Assembly (NCBI GenBank): GCA_900545865.1
Contig: URAN01000015.1
Coordinates: 1-55,034, forward strand
Source of the DNA: an uncultured Eubacteriales bacterium
Lineage (GTDB): Bacteria; Bacillota; Clostridia; Monoglobales; Monoglobaceae
Direction: 5' to 3'
Length of the DNA stretch: 55,034 nt
Shown here: one piece after another, positions 1 to 7,271 of the stretch
Layout of the letters: the number at the start of each line of letters is the position of its first letter
Numbering within the stretch: position 1 is the first letter of the stretch
Notes under the pieces: model-generated
What the model was told of the DNA's origin: nothing
The model's input: the letters and a program-made list of their open reading frames with translations, nothing else
The model's database searches: none
Made by a program: the position numbers and the translations under genes

Positions 1-401
1 TCAGCAACGCACAGCATATTTTTACTCAAAACAAGGGCGAGGGCGTAACGCTTGAGGATGTGAGCGATTATGTCAATCCGATGGCAATGACCGAGAACAA
101 AGATTTGCCCGATTTTAAACAGCGTGTTGCGAATCACGAGTGGCAGTGGGATTCGTTCGCTCCCATACAGGATTATAAGAGATTGCCGAAGGAGTACGAA
201 GATTTAAAGAACGGGCATATGGCATCTCATAAATTTTTAATTGATGATTTTTGCCGTGCGGCGTATAATCATACGCTGCCGACGGTCAATGCATGGCTTG
301 CGGCACGATTCACAATTCCGGGAATAGTCGCGTTTGAATCGGTTAAAAAGGATGGTCAGCCGATAGATATTCCGGATTGCGGTGAACCACCCGTTGAATA
401 A
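1..401 (+). CDS. Gfo/Idh/MocA family oxidoreductase, C-terminal part (cut by window edge)
   Basis: The reading frame is open from the first bases, so the true start lies outside the window; about 132 codons are visible. The end of the protein (ARFTIPGIVAFESVKKDG, then a run ending in PDCGEPP) is the usual closing segment of NAD(P)-dependent sugar or cyclitol oxidoreductases of the Gfo/Idh/MocA family, where it belongs to the substrate-binding alpha/beta domain. The Rossmann nucleotide-binding half is not visible. A strong intrinsic terminator follows 46 bases after the stop, so this is the last gene of its transcript. The family call rests on the tail motif alone; the substrate cannot be inferred. 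Confidence 0.7.
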   Translation, partial: SNAQHIFTQNKGEGVTLEDVSDYVNPMAMTENKDLPDFKQRVANHEWQWDSFAPIQDYKRLPKEYEDLKNGHMASHKFLIDDFCRAAYNHTLPTVNAWLAARFTIPGIVAFESVKKDGQPIDIPDCGEPPVE

Positions 402-446
402 AATATATAATTTCGGTTGAGAAATATATGTGAGCCGAATAACGTT

Positions 447-490
447 AAAAATGAGGACGATGCAGTATAGGCAAAACTCCTCATTTTTTT
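447..490 (+). terminator. Intrinsic terminator after the oxidoreductase gene
   Basis: AAAATGAGGA (447-456) pairs with TCCTCATTTT, and the hairpin runs directly into a seven-T tract ending at 490. It lies 46 bases past the stop codon at 401. This is a textbook rho-independent terminator, although the loop is rather long. Confidence 0.85.
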
Positions 491-673
491 GATATATTTT
501 GATTAATGACCTAAAAAATTCAAGCGTACCGACATAATGCGGAGATATGACGGTATCCGTCGGGAATGTAAACTTGACAGTGATAATTTATTTTAAAAGT
601 CTTTGGTGTATGGGATATACAAGTTTGTTTTCCGAGAATATCGTTGTTCGTTGAACAAATTGCGTTAAAACCC
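491..673. other. Intergenic stretch without a recognisable gene
   Basis: This lies between the terminator and the promoter of the MNT/HEPN pair. It holds no ORF with a credible start, no clear repeat and no RNA-like fold that I could recognise. A TTGACA at about 570 has no matching -10 box. Confidence 0.5.
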
Positions 674-702
674 TTGACTTTTCGGTATATTTTCGGTATT
701 AT
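674..702 (+). promoter_or_regulatory. Sigma-A type promoter of the MNT/HEPN operon
   Basis: TTGACT (674-679), a 17-base spacer and TATTAT (697-702) lie 30 bases upstream of the nucleotidyltransferase start. It is the only good promoter match in the 330-bp gap and probably drives the toxin-antitoxin pair and perhaps the Fic gene. Confidence 0.65.
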
Positions 703-731
703 AAGTCTATAAATAAAAATTGGTGATTTAT

Positions 732-1043
732 ATGATAAAAATTCCCGAAAAATTCGGTCTGCCGCAAAAGATTATCAATGAGATTACTTCAGCGGCTAAA
801 GAGAATAAAATTGAAAAAATTTTTTTGTTCGGGTCGCGTGCAAGGGGCGATTTTAACGAAAAGAGTGATATAGACATCGCAATTTCGGGCGGCAATGCTG
901 CCGAGTTTTGTTTGATGATAAACGAAGATGTTTCGACGCTTTTAAAGTTTGATATAGTGTGCCTTGACACACCGATTCAAGACGAATTACGCGGCGAGAT
1001 AGAAAAGGACGGTGTGGTTATATATGAAAATGAAAAAATATGA
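732..1043 (+). CDS. MNT-type minimal nucleotidyltransferase (antitoxin of a HEPN/MNT pair)
   Basis: A 103-residue minimal nucleotidyltransferase. The Pol-beta-type signature is complete: G34-S35 followed by D46 and D48 (GSRARG, then SDIDI), which bind metal and nucleotide. In the characterised MntA/HepT (type VII) systems the MNT protein neutralises the HEPN RNase by transferring AMP onto its active-site tyrosine; assigning that reaction here is by family. The start is ATG 732, preceded by GGTG at a good distance, rather than the earlier TTG at 720. The next gene begins inside this one (ATG 1024 against stop 1043), which suggests translational coupling. The partner has the matching HEPN motif, so the pair reads as one functional unit. 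Confidence 0.85.
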   Translation: MIKIPEKFGLPQKIINEITSAAKENKIEKIFLFGSRARGDFNEKSDIDIAISGGNAAEFCLMINEDVSTLLKFDIVCLDTPIQDELRGEIEKDGVVIYENEKI

Positions 1044-1434
1044 GAATTTTTGCCGCGCGTATGCCAACCTTTGCGAGGCATCCGAAACACAGCCGCCGTA
1101 CAGCACTCTCGAATTGACAGGGCTGGTTGCGTTGTTTGAAATTGCCTTTGAACAGGCGTGGAAGATGATGAAAGAGGTGCTGGAGTTTCACGGATATTCC
1201 GAAAGTGCGACAGGTTCACCGCGATTTATAATAAAGACTGCGTTTTCGGCATCAATGATAGATGATGCCGATGTGTGGATTATGGCTTTGCAATCGAGAA
1301 ATAATGCGTCGCATGCATATAACAAAGTTATCGCCGAAGAAATAGTGCGCCTTACGAAAGAGAAATATATTTCTATGTTCGGAAAATTAAAAGACGCGGT
1401 TGAAACAAGATGGCTGCCTAAGGCAGAGTTATAG
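1024..1434 (+). CDS. HEPN-domain nucleotidyltransferase-substrate-binding protein (HI0074-like; probable toxin)
   Basis: A 136-residue, mainly helical protein of the NTase substrate-binding (HI0074) group of HEPN domains. It keeps the HEPN RNase signature R-x4-H-x-Y at R92, H97 and Y99 (RNNASHAY). In HepT toxins these residues cleave RNA, and the tyrosine is the site AMPylated by the MNT partner. The gene overlaps the MNT gene by 20 bases, the usual order for this pair. ATG 1024 is chosen because a GGTG box lies nine bases upstream; GTG 1012 and ATG 1030 are alternatives. Whether it is a toxin or a non-toxic substrate-binding subunit, as first described for HI0074, cannot be settled from sequence. 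Confidence 0.82.
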   Translation: MKMKKYENFCRAYANLCEASETQPPYSTLELTGLVALFEIAFEQAWKMMKEVLEFHGYSESATGSPRFIIKTAFSASMIDDADVWIMALQSRNNASHAYNKVIAEEIVRLTKEKYISMFGKLKDAVETRWLPKAEL

Positions 1435-1485
1435 CGGTTTGAAATTAATTATTTGGTTTTGCAGAATAAAGACAGGTGAGTAGAA

Positions 1486-2232
1486 ATGAACAATGTGGAT
1501 TTTGAAAGAATTAAAACAAAGAAAATCCGATACGAACAAAGCAAGCATAAAATAAGCAGGGTTGCGCTGTCTTCATATGAAAAGGATTTTGAACTTACTT
1601 TTACCCACAATTCGACAGCGATTGAGGGTAATACTCTTACGCTTATTGAAACAAAGGTTGTTCTTGAAGACGGCATCTCGATAGGTGGAAAAACTCTTCG
1701 CGAAATATACGAGGTTGTTAATCATAAAAAGGCGTATGATTATGTAAAAAAATGTATTGCTGAAAATAAAAGCTTGAATGAGAACACGGTAAAGGACATA
1801 CATTCGATACTTATGGATAATATAATGGTTGGCGGCATATACAGAAATGAAGAGGTGCGAATCAGCGGTGCGGGATTTACTCCGCCGAGCGGAAACGAAA
1901 TGTATGTGCAGATAAAAGAGTTTTATGAGATTTTAAAGGATAAAGAAAAAGAATTAAATCCGATAGAGCTTGCGGCATGGTCACATGCCGAATTTGTAAG
2001 GATTCATCCGTTTATTGACGGTAACGGAAGGACAAGCCGACTTATAATGAATTATCAGCTGATGATAAACGGTTATTTGCCTATATCGGTATCAAAAGAG
2101 GAGCGGCTTAGTTACTATAATGCTCTTGAAAGCTATGCAACGACAGAGAATTTATCTTGCTTTGTCGATTTTGTTGCCGGGTTGGAAGAACTGCAACTGG
2201 ATGACTTTTTAAAGATGAAAAAAAATATTTAA
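1486..2232 (+). CDS. Fic family protein (AMP transferase type)
   Basis: A 248-residue Fic-domain protein. The catalytic loop HPFIDGNGRTSR spans residues 174-185, with H174 as the base and N/GR contacting the nucleotide phosphates. An N-terminal inhibitory helix motif (S/T)xxxE(G/N) is present as S43-TAI-E47-G48, placing the protein in class II of Fic proteins, where the glutamate blocks ATP binding until released. Such enzymes AMPylate protein hydroxyls; the target is unknown. An AGGTGAG ribosome binding site precedes ATG 1486, and the gene follows the MNT/HEPN pair by 51 bases on the same strand, so the three may share a transcript. No Fic antitoxin gene stands next to it, consistent with built-in inhibition. 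Confidence 0.9.
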   Translation: MNNVDFERIKTKKIRYEQSKHKISRVALSSYEKDFELTFTHNSTAIEGNTLTLIETKVVLEDGISIGGKTLREIYEVVNHKKAYDYVKKCIAENKSLNENTVKDIHSILMDNIMVGGIYRNEEVRISGAGFTPPSGNEMYVQIKEFYEILKDKEKELNPIELAAWSHAEFVRIHPFIDGNGRTSRLIMNYQLMINGYLPISVSKEERLSYYNALESYATTENLSCFVDFVAGLEELQLDDFLKMKKNI

Positions 2233-2257
2233 TACACAAAAGAAACGGGGAATACAT

Positions 2258-2902
2258 ATGAAAGCGTATGAAATAAAAGTAACAATTAAAGGCTCAAAGC
2301 CGCCGATTTGGAGAAAAATTATCATTCCCGAAGGAATAAATTTTATGCAGCTGCATAACACGATTCAGGTTGCGTTTGAGTGGCTTAACTATCACCTTTA
2401 TGAATTTTCATTCAAGGAATTTCCGGAAAGAATAACAAATGATAACGAAGCGATTGAGGAGTACGAGTATTTTAATTCAGACGAAGGGAAAAAATGCTTT
2501 GGAATGGAGATGTTTCAAAATTTTCCCTCAAAGGTATTGCTTGCCAGAGATGTGAAGATAGACGAATATTTTAAAACAGTAAAGAAATTTAAATATATTT
2601 ACGACTTTGGGGACTGGTGGGAACACACGATAGAGATTTTGAATTACATAGATGATTATGAATATGATTATCCACAGGTAACAAAATTCAAACAAGCGTC
2701 GCCACCGGATGATTGCGGCGGAATAGACGGATATTATGAGTTTTTGGAGCATATAAATGATGAAAGCGATCCCGAACATGATGAGATAATTGAGTGGGGG
2801 GAAGGGCAAGGCTATCATAATGATTATGATATGGATGAAATCAATGAGGACCTTGAAGAAATATTGGATTTTGATATAAATGACCTTTTTGATTTTGAAT
2901 GA
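2258..2902 (+). CDS. Plasmid pRiA4b ORF-3 family protein
   Basis: A 214-residue acidic protein of the pRiA4b ORF-3 family (PF07929). The typical opening is present (an alternating YEIKVTIKGSKPPIWRK strand, then the NFMQLHNTIQVAFEW helix), as are the later YDFGDWWEHTIEI and PPDDCGGIDGYYEFLE blocks. Members occur on plasmids and in IS1096-like elements as passenger genes; no biochemical function is established. The C terminus is a highly acidic tail. It sits 25 bases after the Fic gene with its own AAACGGGG site and faces the convergent Rpn-family gene, so it closes the plus-strand group. Confidence 0.88.
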   Translation: MKAYEIKVTIKGSKPPIWRKIIIPEGINFMQLHNTIQVAFEWLNYHLYEFSFKEFPERITNDNEAIEEYEYFNSDEGKKCFGMEMFQNFPSKVLLARDVKIDEYFKTVKKFKYIYDFGDWWEHTIEILNYIDDYEYDYPQVTKFKQASPPDDCGGIDGYYEFLEHINDESDPEHDEIIEWGEGQGYHNDYDMDEINEDLEEILDFDINDLFDFE

Positions 2903-2935
2903 TAAATATCTCGATAAACAGATAAGTTAAATATT

Positions 2936-2964
2936 CCCCAAACAGTATGCATAACCGTTTGGGG
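2936..2964 (-). terminator. Hairpin downstream of the Rpn-family gene
   Basis: CCCCAAAC (2936-2943) pairs with GTTTGGGG (2957-2964), with one inner mismatch and a short loop, 20 bases past the stop of the minus-strand gene. There is no strong U-tract. A near copy of the hairpin and of the bases up to the coding end recurs at about 8762-8791, so the hairpin is part of the repeated 3' end of this gene family. Confidence 0.6.
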
Positions 2965-2984
2965 AATTGAATTAGGGGGTATTC

Positions 2985-3977
2985 CTAATCGGACGAAATT
3001 TGACTTTTATAATATTCACGTTTTTCATCGGGAACCTCTAATATATCCATGGCTCGGTCTATGGTTATGTTAAATGTTGACATCATCTTGCTTATGGAGT
3101 TAAGGGTTGATTTATCTATGCCCTTATCCATACCAAGAGCCATACCTTTATCCATGCCCAGGGTTATACCTCTGTCCATACCTTTGTCATAAACACCTCT
3201 GCTTACATTGCACATCTCCGATACCTCCTTTTTGTCATCGGGTGACATATCAAAATCAAATTTTTTATCCAATATTTCTATTCTCTCGCTTGAACTCATT
3301 GTATCGGATAAAAGAGTATTCAACATACCGAGAGCATTATCCTCAATGTTGTCGGATGAACCTAAACACAGCATTACTATGTTCATCAGGTCATAGTGCT
3401 GAATATCTTCTTTTACATTTCCAATCACATTTTCCTCGGATATTTTGTACCGTGTTATTGTATTTTTATGCGTTTTTGGCGGATTGGTGCAAACCCATAT
3501 CGAATACACTTTCTTAATCTTATTATATTCGGAATTTTCAAATTCCAATCCTTTTTGTGCCGAAATCATTCGGCTGCAATAATACACCGCACGCTTCAAC
3601 AACGGATAACCCGGGTTGAACTTATTTTGAGCCTCAATATTTATGATTAATTGAATGTACTCGTCATCTGTCCCGGGTGCTAACGCCTCAAACCGCAGGT
3701 CGTATGTAATCATACCCTCTCCGATTGCAATATCTTCGTTCTGATTGCCTTTTATCGATTGTGCGGTGAAACCGCGGTCAACGCCGACAGAGCTTATCTC
3801 GGGTGTTCCCTCGATAAAATCGACAATCTCGTTAATCGTGCAATCTTTATACTCAACCGCGCTGTATTTCAATATCCAAGCAAGAGTTTTCTTATTGGAT
3901 AACAACTTCTTGACGTGTTCGTCATATCTCACCTCAAGGTCGCTTTTAATTAAATCGTCTTTTAATTCATTATCCAT
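2985..3977 (-). CDS. Rpn family / PD-(D/E)XK nuclease transposase-like protein
   Basis: A 330-residue protein of the recombination-promoting nuclease group (PD-(D/E)XK transposase family). The N-terminal half carries the fold expected of this family: ITYDLRFEALAP, then an IQLIINIEAQNKF segment that supplies the E-x-Q/K part of the active site, then the YPLLKRAVYYCSRMIS helix. The C-terminal part has short repeats of the type GMDKGMALGMDKG, common in clostridial members. ATG 3977 is chosen over GTG 3986 because the GAGGTG Shine-Dalgarno sequence overlaps the GTG. Family members are RecA-independent DNA-breaking enzymes, often multicopy and mobile; a 3' remnant of a second copy lies at 8810-8885. 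A promoter lies just upstream. Confidence 0.85.
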   Translation of the reverse strand: MDNELKDDLIKSDLEVRYDEHVKKLLSNKKTLAWILKYSAVEYKDCTINEIVDFIEGTPEISSVGVDRGFTAQSIKGNQNEDIAIGEGMITYDLRFEALAPGTDDEYIQLIINIEAQNKFNPGYPLLKRAVYYCSRMISAQKGLEFENSEYNKIKKVYSIWVCTNPPKTHKNTITRYKISEENVIGNVKEDIQHYDLMNIVMLCLGSSDNIEDNALGMLNTLLSDTMSSSERIEILDKKFDFDMSPDDKKEVSEMCNVSRGVYDKGMDRGITLGMDKGMALGMDKGIDKSTLNSISKMMSTFNITIDRAMDILEVPDEKREYYKSQISSD

Positions 3978-4001
3978 CAGAATCACCTCGCTTATACCTA
4001 T

Positions 4002-4030
4002 ATTTTATCACACACTTGCAATAAATGCAA
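4002..4030 (-). promoter_or_regulatory. Promoter of the Rpn-family gene
   Basis: On the minus strand TTGCAT (4030-4025), a 17-base spacer and TAAAAT (4007-4002) lie about 25 bases before the ATG. The spacer contains most of an inverted repeat, CACTTGCA/TGCAAGTG, at 4013-4033, which could be an operator. The box overlaps the last codons of the Fic stub. Confidence 0.6.
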
Positions 4031-4406
4031 GTGAAAATTTATATTTTCCTTTTCCTCTGCCTTTAACCTCTTCGATTAACTCATACTCTTTCAGCTTAAC
4101 AATTATCTTACCCGCCGCAGAATATGACAAATTACAAACATCGGAAATATCCTTTCGACCAAAGACCTTTTCGACACCGAATGCATCAAATATCGTTTGA
4201 ATATTTTTTTGTGATTTTCCGTTAATTTTATCTATATTGTCTTGAATAGCTACTTTTTCTTTTTCAATAGCTACTTTTGTTAAATCTATGCTTGCCTCTT
4301 TTAAGGCGCTCTTTATTATTCCGAGCATAAATTCAACAAATTCGGTAGAATCACAATTATTATTGCAATATCTATAATCTGTTTCATTAATATAATTGTA
4401 TATCAA
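4008..4406 (-). pseudogene. C-terminal stub of a second Fic family protein
   Basis: About 130 codons match the end of larger Fic proteins: the DSTEFVEFMLGIIKSALKEA helix that normally follows the Fic core, then a winged-helix DNA-binding-like tail with IQTIFDAFGVEKVFGRKD and SYSAAGKIIVKLKEYELIEE. The Fic core and its HPFxxGNGR loop are absent, and no sequence resembling them remains upstream. The only in-frame upstream start is a TTG that overlaps a promoter-like -10 box, so it would not be in the transcript from that promoter. I read this as a truncated remnant rather than an intact small gene. It was probably cut when the mobilization region at 4.4 kb arrived. Confidence 0.72.
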
Positions 4407-4455
4407 AAGTCATTTTTCGTCAAGTAAAACTTAAACCGACATAACACATAATTGA

Positions 4456-4481
4456 GGATATGGTGTACGTACATTATATCC
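4456..4481. promoter_or_regulatory. 26-bp near-palindrome before the mobilization genes (operator or oriT candidate)
   Basis: GGATAT, two bases, the perfect core TGTACGTACA (4464-4473), two bases and ATATCC form a dyad with only two mismatched pairs, about 70 bases upstream of the ribbon-helix-helix gene. Such proteins bind short dyads, and relaxase systems need a nearby oriT; either role is possible. The function is inferred from position. Confidence 0.5.
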
Positions 4482-4486
4482 TTACC

Positions 4487-4514
4487 TTGCTTTATATACT
4501 ATTAAGTATATATA
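4487..4514 (+). promoter_or_regulatory. Probable promoter of the mobilization pair
   Basis: TTGCTT (4487-4492), a 16-base spacer and TATATT (4509-4514) lie 40 bases before ATG 4554, just downstream of the 26-bp dyad. The match is moderate. Confidence 0.4.
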
Positions 4515-4553
4515 TTAGAAATTTTAATGTACGGATATAGGAGATGTATAGTT

Positions 4554-4841
4554 ATGAATAACAGTCAAAAAAATAAACGTATAGAAATACGCGTTACAGA
4601 AGATGAATACAACGCATATAAATATGCGGCTGAAAAGTCAAAATTGTCGCTTTCCGATTGGATGAGAAGCCGTGTAAAATGCGGAAACAATTACAGCGAC
4701 ACTGTCGTGCCGCAAATCATTGAAAGCCTTGCGAATCTTCAAACACATCTGAATAAGGCCCTGCAAGGTATTGATACAATAAATAACATATATTATGCAT
4801 ATAAGGAGAGCGGAAACATATGGCAATGCTTAAAAAGGTAA
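4554..4841 (+). CDS. MobC-like ribbon-helix-helix mobilization protein
   Basis: A 95-residue protein. The N terminus (KRIEIRVTEDEYNAYKYAAE, then SLSDWMRSRVK) is the beta-strand plus two helices of a ribbon-helix-helix DNA-binding domain as found in plasmid relaxosome proteins of the MobC group. In those systems the protein binds oriT, helps the relaxase nick and represses its own promoter. ATG 4554 is used because AGGAG lies ten bases upstream; the longer frame from 4527 starts before that site. The relaxase-like gene begins inside its 3' end, so the two are translationally coupled. The dyad at 4456-4481 is a plausible binding site. Confidence 0.75.
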   Translation: MNNSQKNKRIEIRVTEDEYNAYKYAAEKSKLSLSDWMRSRVKCGNNYSDTVVPQIIESLANLQTHLNKALQGIDTINNIYYAYKESGNIWQCLKR

Positions 4842-5329
4842 AAGGAAATTATTCAAATGATAACGTGATTCAAAATCTTGTCGGATACATCCTGAACTTT
4901 GATAAAATGCCGCATAGGATATTTGGCGGACAGGGAATATTCATTTATGACGCAGCAAGAAATATCGAAATTGTAAACAGGATGTTTTGCATAAGCGGCA
5001 AACAGGCAGAGCATTATGTATTATCATTTACCGAATCGGAAATAAATAATTTATCGGCAAAGACACTATTACATTTAGGATATGAAATATGCGGATACTT
5101 TGAAAACAGACAAGCCGTTTTTGCTTGTCACGAAGAAAAAGATAACACCGAATTCTATGGCAACCGCGGTTATGTACATATACACTTTGTTGTGTCAACG
5201 TGTAATATTCATACCGGAAAAATGAACGTCTTAAACTATAATGATTTTATGACGTTTGCATTTTGGTTGGATGCCTTGCTCGAAGAACGTAATATTTCAT
5301 ACGAACGGCTTATAAAAGAATTTAATTAA
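4820..5329 (+). CDS. Minimal relaxase-like protein (MobA/VirD2 family, nuclease domain only)
   Basis: A 169-residue protein resembling just the catalytic domain of MobA/VirD2 relaxases. The three-histidine metal site can be read as H104 (ACHEEK) with H120 and H122 (VHIHFVVS). An N-terminal tyrosine in NLVGYILNFDK (Y23) is in the place where the nicking tyrosine often lies. Relaxases cut one strand at oriT and stay attached to the 5' end. Family members usually carry 100-400 further residues; here the gene ends after the nuclease domain, so it is either a stand-alone minimal relaxase or a truncated one. AAGGAG precedes ATG 4820, inside the upstream gene. No coupling protein adjoins it; the nearest candidate is the ATPase at 8905. 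Confidence 0.7.
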   Translation: MAMLKKVKGNYSNDNVIQNLVGYILNFDKMPHRIFGGQGIFIYDAARNIEIVNRMFCISGKQAEHYVLSFTESEINNLSAKTLLHLGYEICGYFENRQAVFACHEEKDNTEFYGNRGYVHIHFVVSTCNIHTGKMNVLNYNDFMTFAFWLDALLEERNISYERLIKEFN

Positions 5330-5708
5330 CAAGCATTTAATGGGATATTTAAACCGGATTTTAATAATTTTATCCCCTTAACTTATGTTTTCAAACAAAA
5401 ACAGATAGTTGGTATTCATTTCTTACCCGAATATATACCCGCGAAACAGCGAATTGCTCATTGTCCTCACGCAAAATACTATAAACCTTTATACAGTATC
5501 TGTATTTTTTGTCAGCAAGTTTTATTAAATAATTGTTTTCTTGCCATTTTCTGAATATTTTCAATTAAAACATAAGAAAAAGCAGCAGTTTTAGGTGTTT
5601 TTAAAAATAAAAATCGATTTTATGGCAAGAAAAAAACATTCAATACGAAAAGTGTTAATCAAATACAAATATTCGTTTGATAAAATGTATTAACATCAAA
5701 AATATTGG
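5330..5708. other. Gene-free stretch with a 12-bp inverted repeat
   Basis: About 380 AT-rich bases without a credible ORF. The one clear structure is a pair of inverted 12-mers, TTTTCTTGCCAT (5536-5547) and ATGGCAAGAAAA (5622-5633), 74 bases apart. They could bound a small element or form a long stem. No oriT family could be assigned. Confidence 0.5.
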
Positions 5709-5737
5709 TTGCTTTTTGGTGAAAATCGTGTTATAAT
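5709..5737 (+). promoter_or_regulatory. Promoter of the AAA/DUF4143 gene
   Basis: TTGCTT (5709-5714), 17 bases and TATAAT (5732-5737) lie 19 bases before ATG 5757. The -10 box is consensus and the leader would be very short. Confidence 0.7.
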
Positions 5738-5756
5738 TAGAGTGAGGTGAGGTCAA

Positions 5757-7076
5757 ATGCAACGATTTGCTCTGGACAAGCTAAAAAAATGGAAAGAAAA
5801 CAAGGCGAGAAAGCCGCTTATTATACGAGGCGCAAGACAAGTCGGTAAAACCTGGCTTATGAAAGAATTCGGCAACAGCTGTTACGAAAATATGATATAT
5901 ATTAATTTTGATAACAATAAGATAATGGCAGAACTTTTCAGCAGAGATTTGGACGTTCCGAGAATTATAAAAGGCTTAGAGCTGGTTTATCACACTAAAA
6001 TCAACCCTGATAGTACCCTTCTTGTCTTTGATGAAGTTCAAGAGGTGCCGAATGCTCTCTCTTCACTTAAATATTTTTATGAAAATGCTCCTCAATATCA
6101 GATTGTCGCAGCCGGCTCACTTTTAGGGGTAGCACTTCACAGCGGAACCTCCTTTCCGGTTGGCAAGGTAGAGTTTATGGATTTATATCCGTTATCCTTT
6201 AAGGAATTTTTATGTGCCGTTGGAAAGGAAAAGCTCTCCGAGCTGCTTGAAGAAAAAGATTTTCAAATGGCGGGAATTTTAAAAGACGAATATATTGATT
6301 TGCTGAAAGAATATTATTATATTGGCGGAATGCCGGAAGCGGTAAACGACTATATAATTAATTCTGATTTTATCAGAGTACGTGAGATTCAAAAGCAAAT
6401 ACTCGAAGCATATGAACTTGACTTTTCAAAACACGCACCGGCAAATGAAATTCCGCGTATAAGAATGTTATGGAATTGCATACCGTCGCAGTTAGCAAAG
6501 GAAAATAAAAAATTTATATACGGACTTATCCGTTCGGGAGCCAGGGCAAAAGAATACGAAACCGCTCTGTTGTGGCTTATTGACTGCGGATTGGTTCATA
6601 AATTAAGCTGTGTAACAAAACCATATATGCCTCTTAAAGCGTATGAAGATATGAAGTCATTTAAACTTTTTGTATCGGACATAGGCCTTTTATCGTGCTT
6701 GACCGACCTTGATACAGCTACTTTAATCAAGGGAAATGATGTGTTTACCGAATTTAAAGGCTCTCTTACCGAACAATTCGTTATTCAACAGCTTAAACCC
6801 CTTGATGCCCTGCCGATATATTATTGGACAAACAAAAACGGCAATGCTGAAATTGATTTTATTCTGCAGATAATGGGTGAGATTGTTCCGATAGAAGCAA
6901 AAGCGTCAATAAACTTAAAAGCCAAAAGTTTAAAGACTTATCGGAATATGTGGAATCCGAAACTATCAATCCGAACTTCTATGGCAGATTATGAAGAACA
7001 GAACGGTCTGATTAATCTTCCGCTATACGCCATCGAAGAAATCAAATCGATAATAAGCGCATTTCCCGCTCAATAA
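5757..7076 (+). CDS. AAA family ATPase with DUF4143 C-terminal domain
   Basis: A 439-residue ATPase of the widespread AAA_14/DUF4143 family. The Walker A loop is GARQVGKT (residues 25-32) and Walker B is LLVFDE (D92-E93) followed by a VQEVP loop. The C-terminal DUF4143 region contains TNKNGNAEIDFIL and IVPIEAKA, an arrangement like a PD-(D/E)XK nuclease core (D, then E-x-K). Length is normal for the family. The biological role is not established; members are common in anaerobes, vary between strains and are often proposed as defence-like or accessory. Two GAGGTG-like sites lie directly before ATG 5757. The gene stands alone with its own promoter, so its neighbours give no further clue. Confidence 0.88.
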   Translation: MQRFALDKLKKWKENKARKPLIIRGARQVGKTWLMKEFGNSCYENMIYINFDNNKIMAELFSRDLDVPRIIKGLELVYHTKINPDSTLLVFDEVQEVPNALSSLKYFYENAPQYQIVAAGSLLGVALHSGTSFPVGKVEFMDLYPLSFKEFLCAVGKEKLSELLEEKDFQMAGILKDEYIDLLKEYYYIGGMPEAVNDYIINSDFIRVREIQKQILEAYELDFSKHAPANEIPRIRMLWNCIPSQLAKENKKFIYGLIRSGARAKEYETALLWLIDCGLVHKLSCVTKPYMPLKAYEDMKSFKLFVSDIGLLSCLTDLDTATLIKGNDVFTEFKGSLTEQFVIQQLKPLDALPIYYWTNKNGNAEIDFILQIMGEIVPIEAKASINLKAKSLKTYRNMWNPKLSIRTSMADYEEQNGLINLPLYAIEEIKSIISAFPAQ

Positions 7077-7105
7077 TCAACGACCTGATATATACGAAAC
7101 CCAAT

Positions 7106-7160
7106 AAACTAAAGTCGGGTATTCAACCCCGTAATCTATGAAACTTTGACGATTAGATTG
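7106..7160. repeat. 55-bp intergenic repeat, left copy
   Basis: About 49 of 55 bases agree with the copy at 8625-8679, including an unbroken 24-base core ending in GAAACTTTGACG. The two copies have the same orientation and flank the DUF3990/XRE pair. The element lies between genes; on the minus strand both copies keep a similar reading frame (RQSFIDYG), so they may descend from coding DNA. Confidence 0.75.
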
Positions 7161-7207
7161 CCTATTTTACCACATATAAGTGCACTTGCAAATATTTTTT
7201 GAAAGGA

Positions 7208-7236
7208 TTGACAAACTATCATTGTAATGATATAAT
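7208..7236 (+). promoter_or_regulatory. Consensus promoter of the DUF3990/XRE pair
   Basis: TTGACA (7208-7213), a 17-base spacer and TATAAT (7231-7236): both boxes match the consensus exactly. The spacer is mostly occupied by a 16-bp palindrome, and a second related site lies just downstream, so this strong promoter is very probably repressed by a DNA-binding protein. Confidence 0.88.
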
Positions 7237-7260
7237 AATATTATAACATTGCAATGATAT
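7217..7260. promoter_or_regulatory. Two palindromic operator sites over the promoter
   Basis: Site 1 is TATCATT-GT-AATGATA (7217-7232), a perfect dyad in the spacer and first -10 bases. Site 2 contains the perfect dyad CATTGCAATG (7247-7256). Across 16 bases (7218-7233 against 7245-7260) 14 positions agree. The sites are 27 bases apart. The obvious candidate ligand is the XRE protein encoded in the same operon; that is inference. Confidence 0.72.
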
Positions 7261-7271
7261 AGGAGGTATTT

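Noticed and set aside
3107..3517. 136-residue plus-strand ORF with YLCPYPYQEPYLYPCP-type repeats
   Set aside because: It is the complement of the Gly/Met/Asp/Lys repeats of the Rpn-family gene; no ribosome binding site, and the composition is implausible.
4395..4423. Good promoter match (TTGACG, 17 bases, TACAAT) on the minus strand before the second Fic fragment
   Set aside because: Its -10 box overlaps the only upstream start codon of the fragment, and no in-frame ATG follows until well inside the conserved helix, so it does not make the stub a functional gene.
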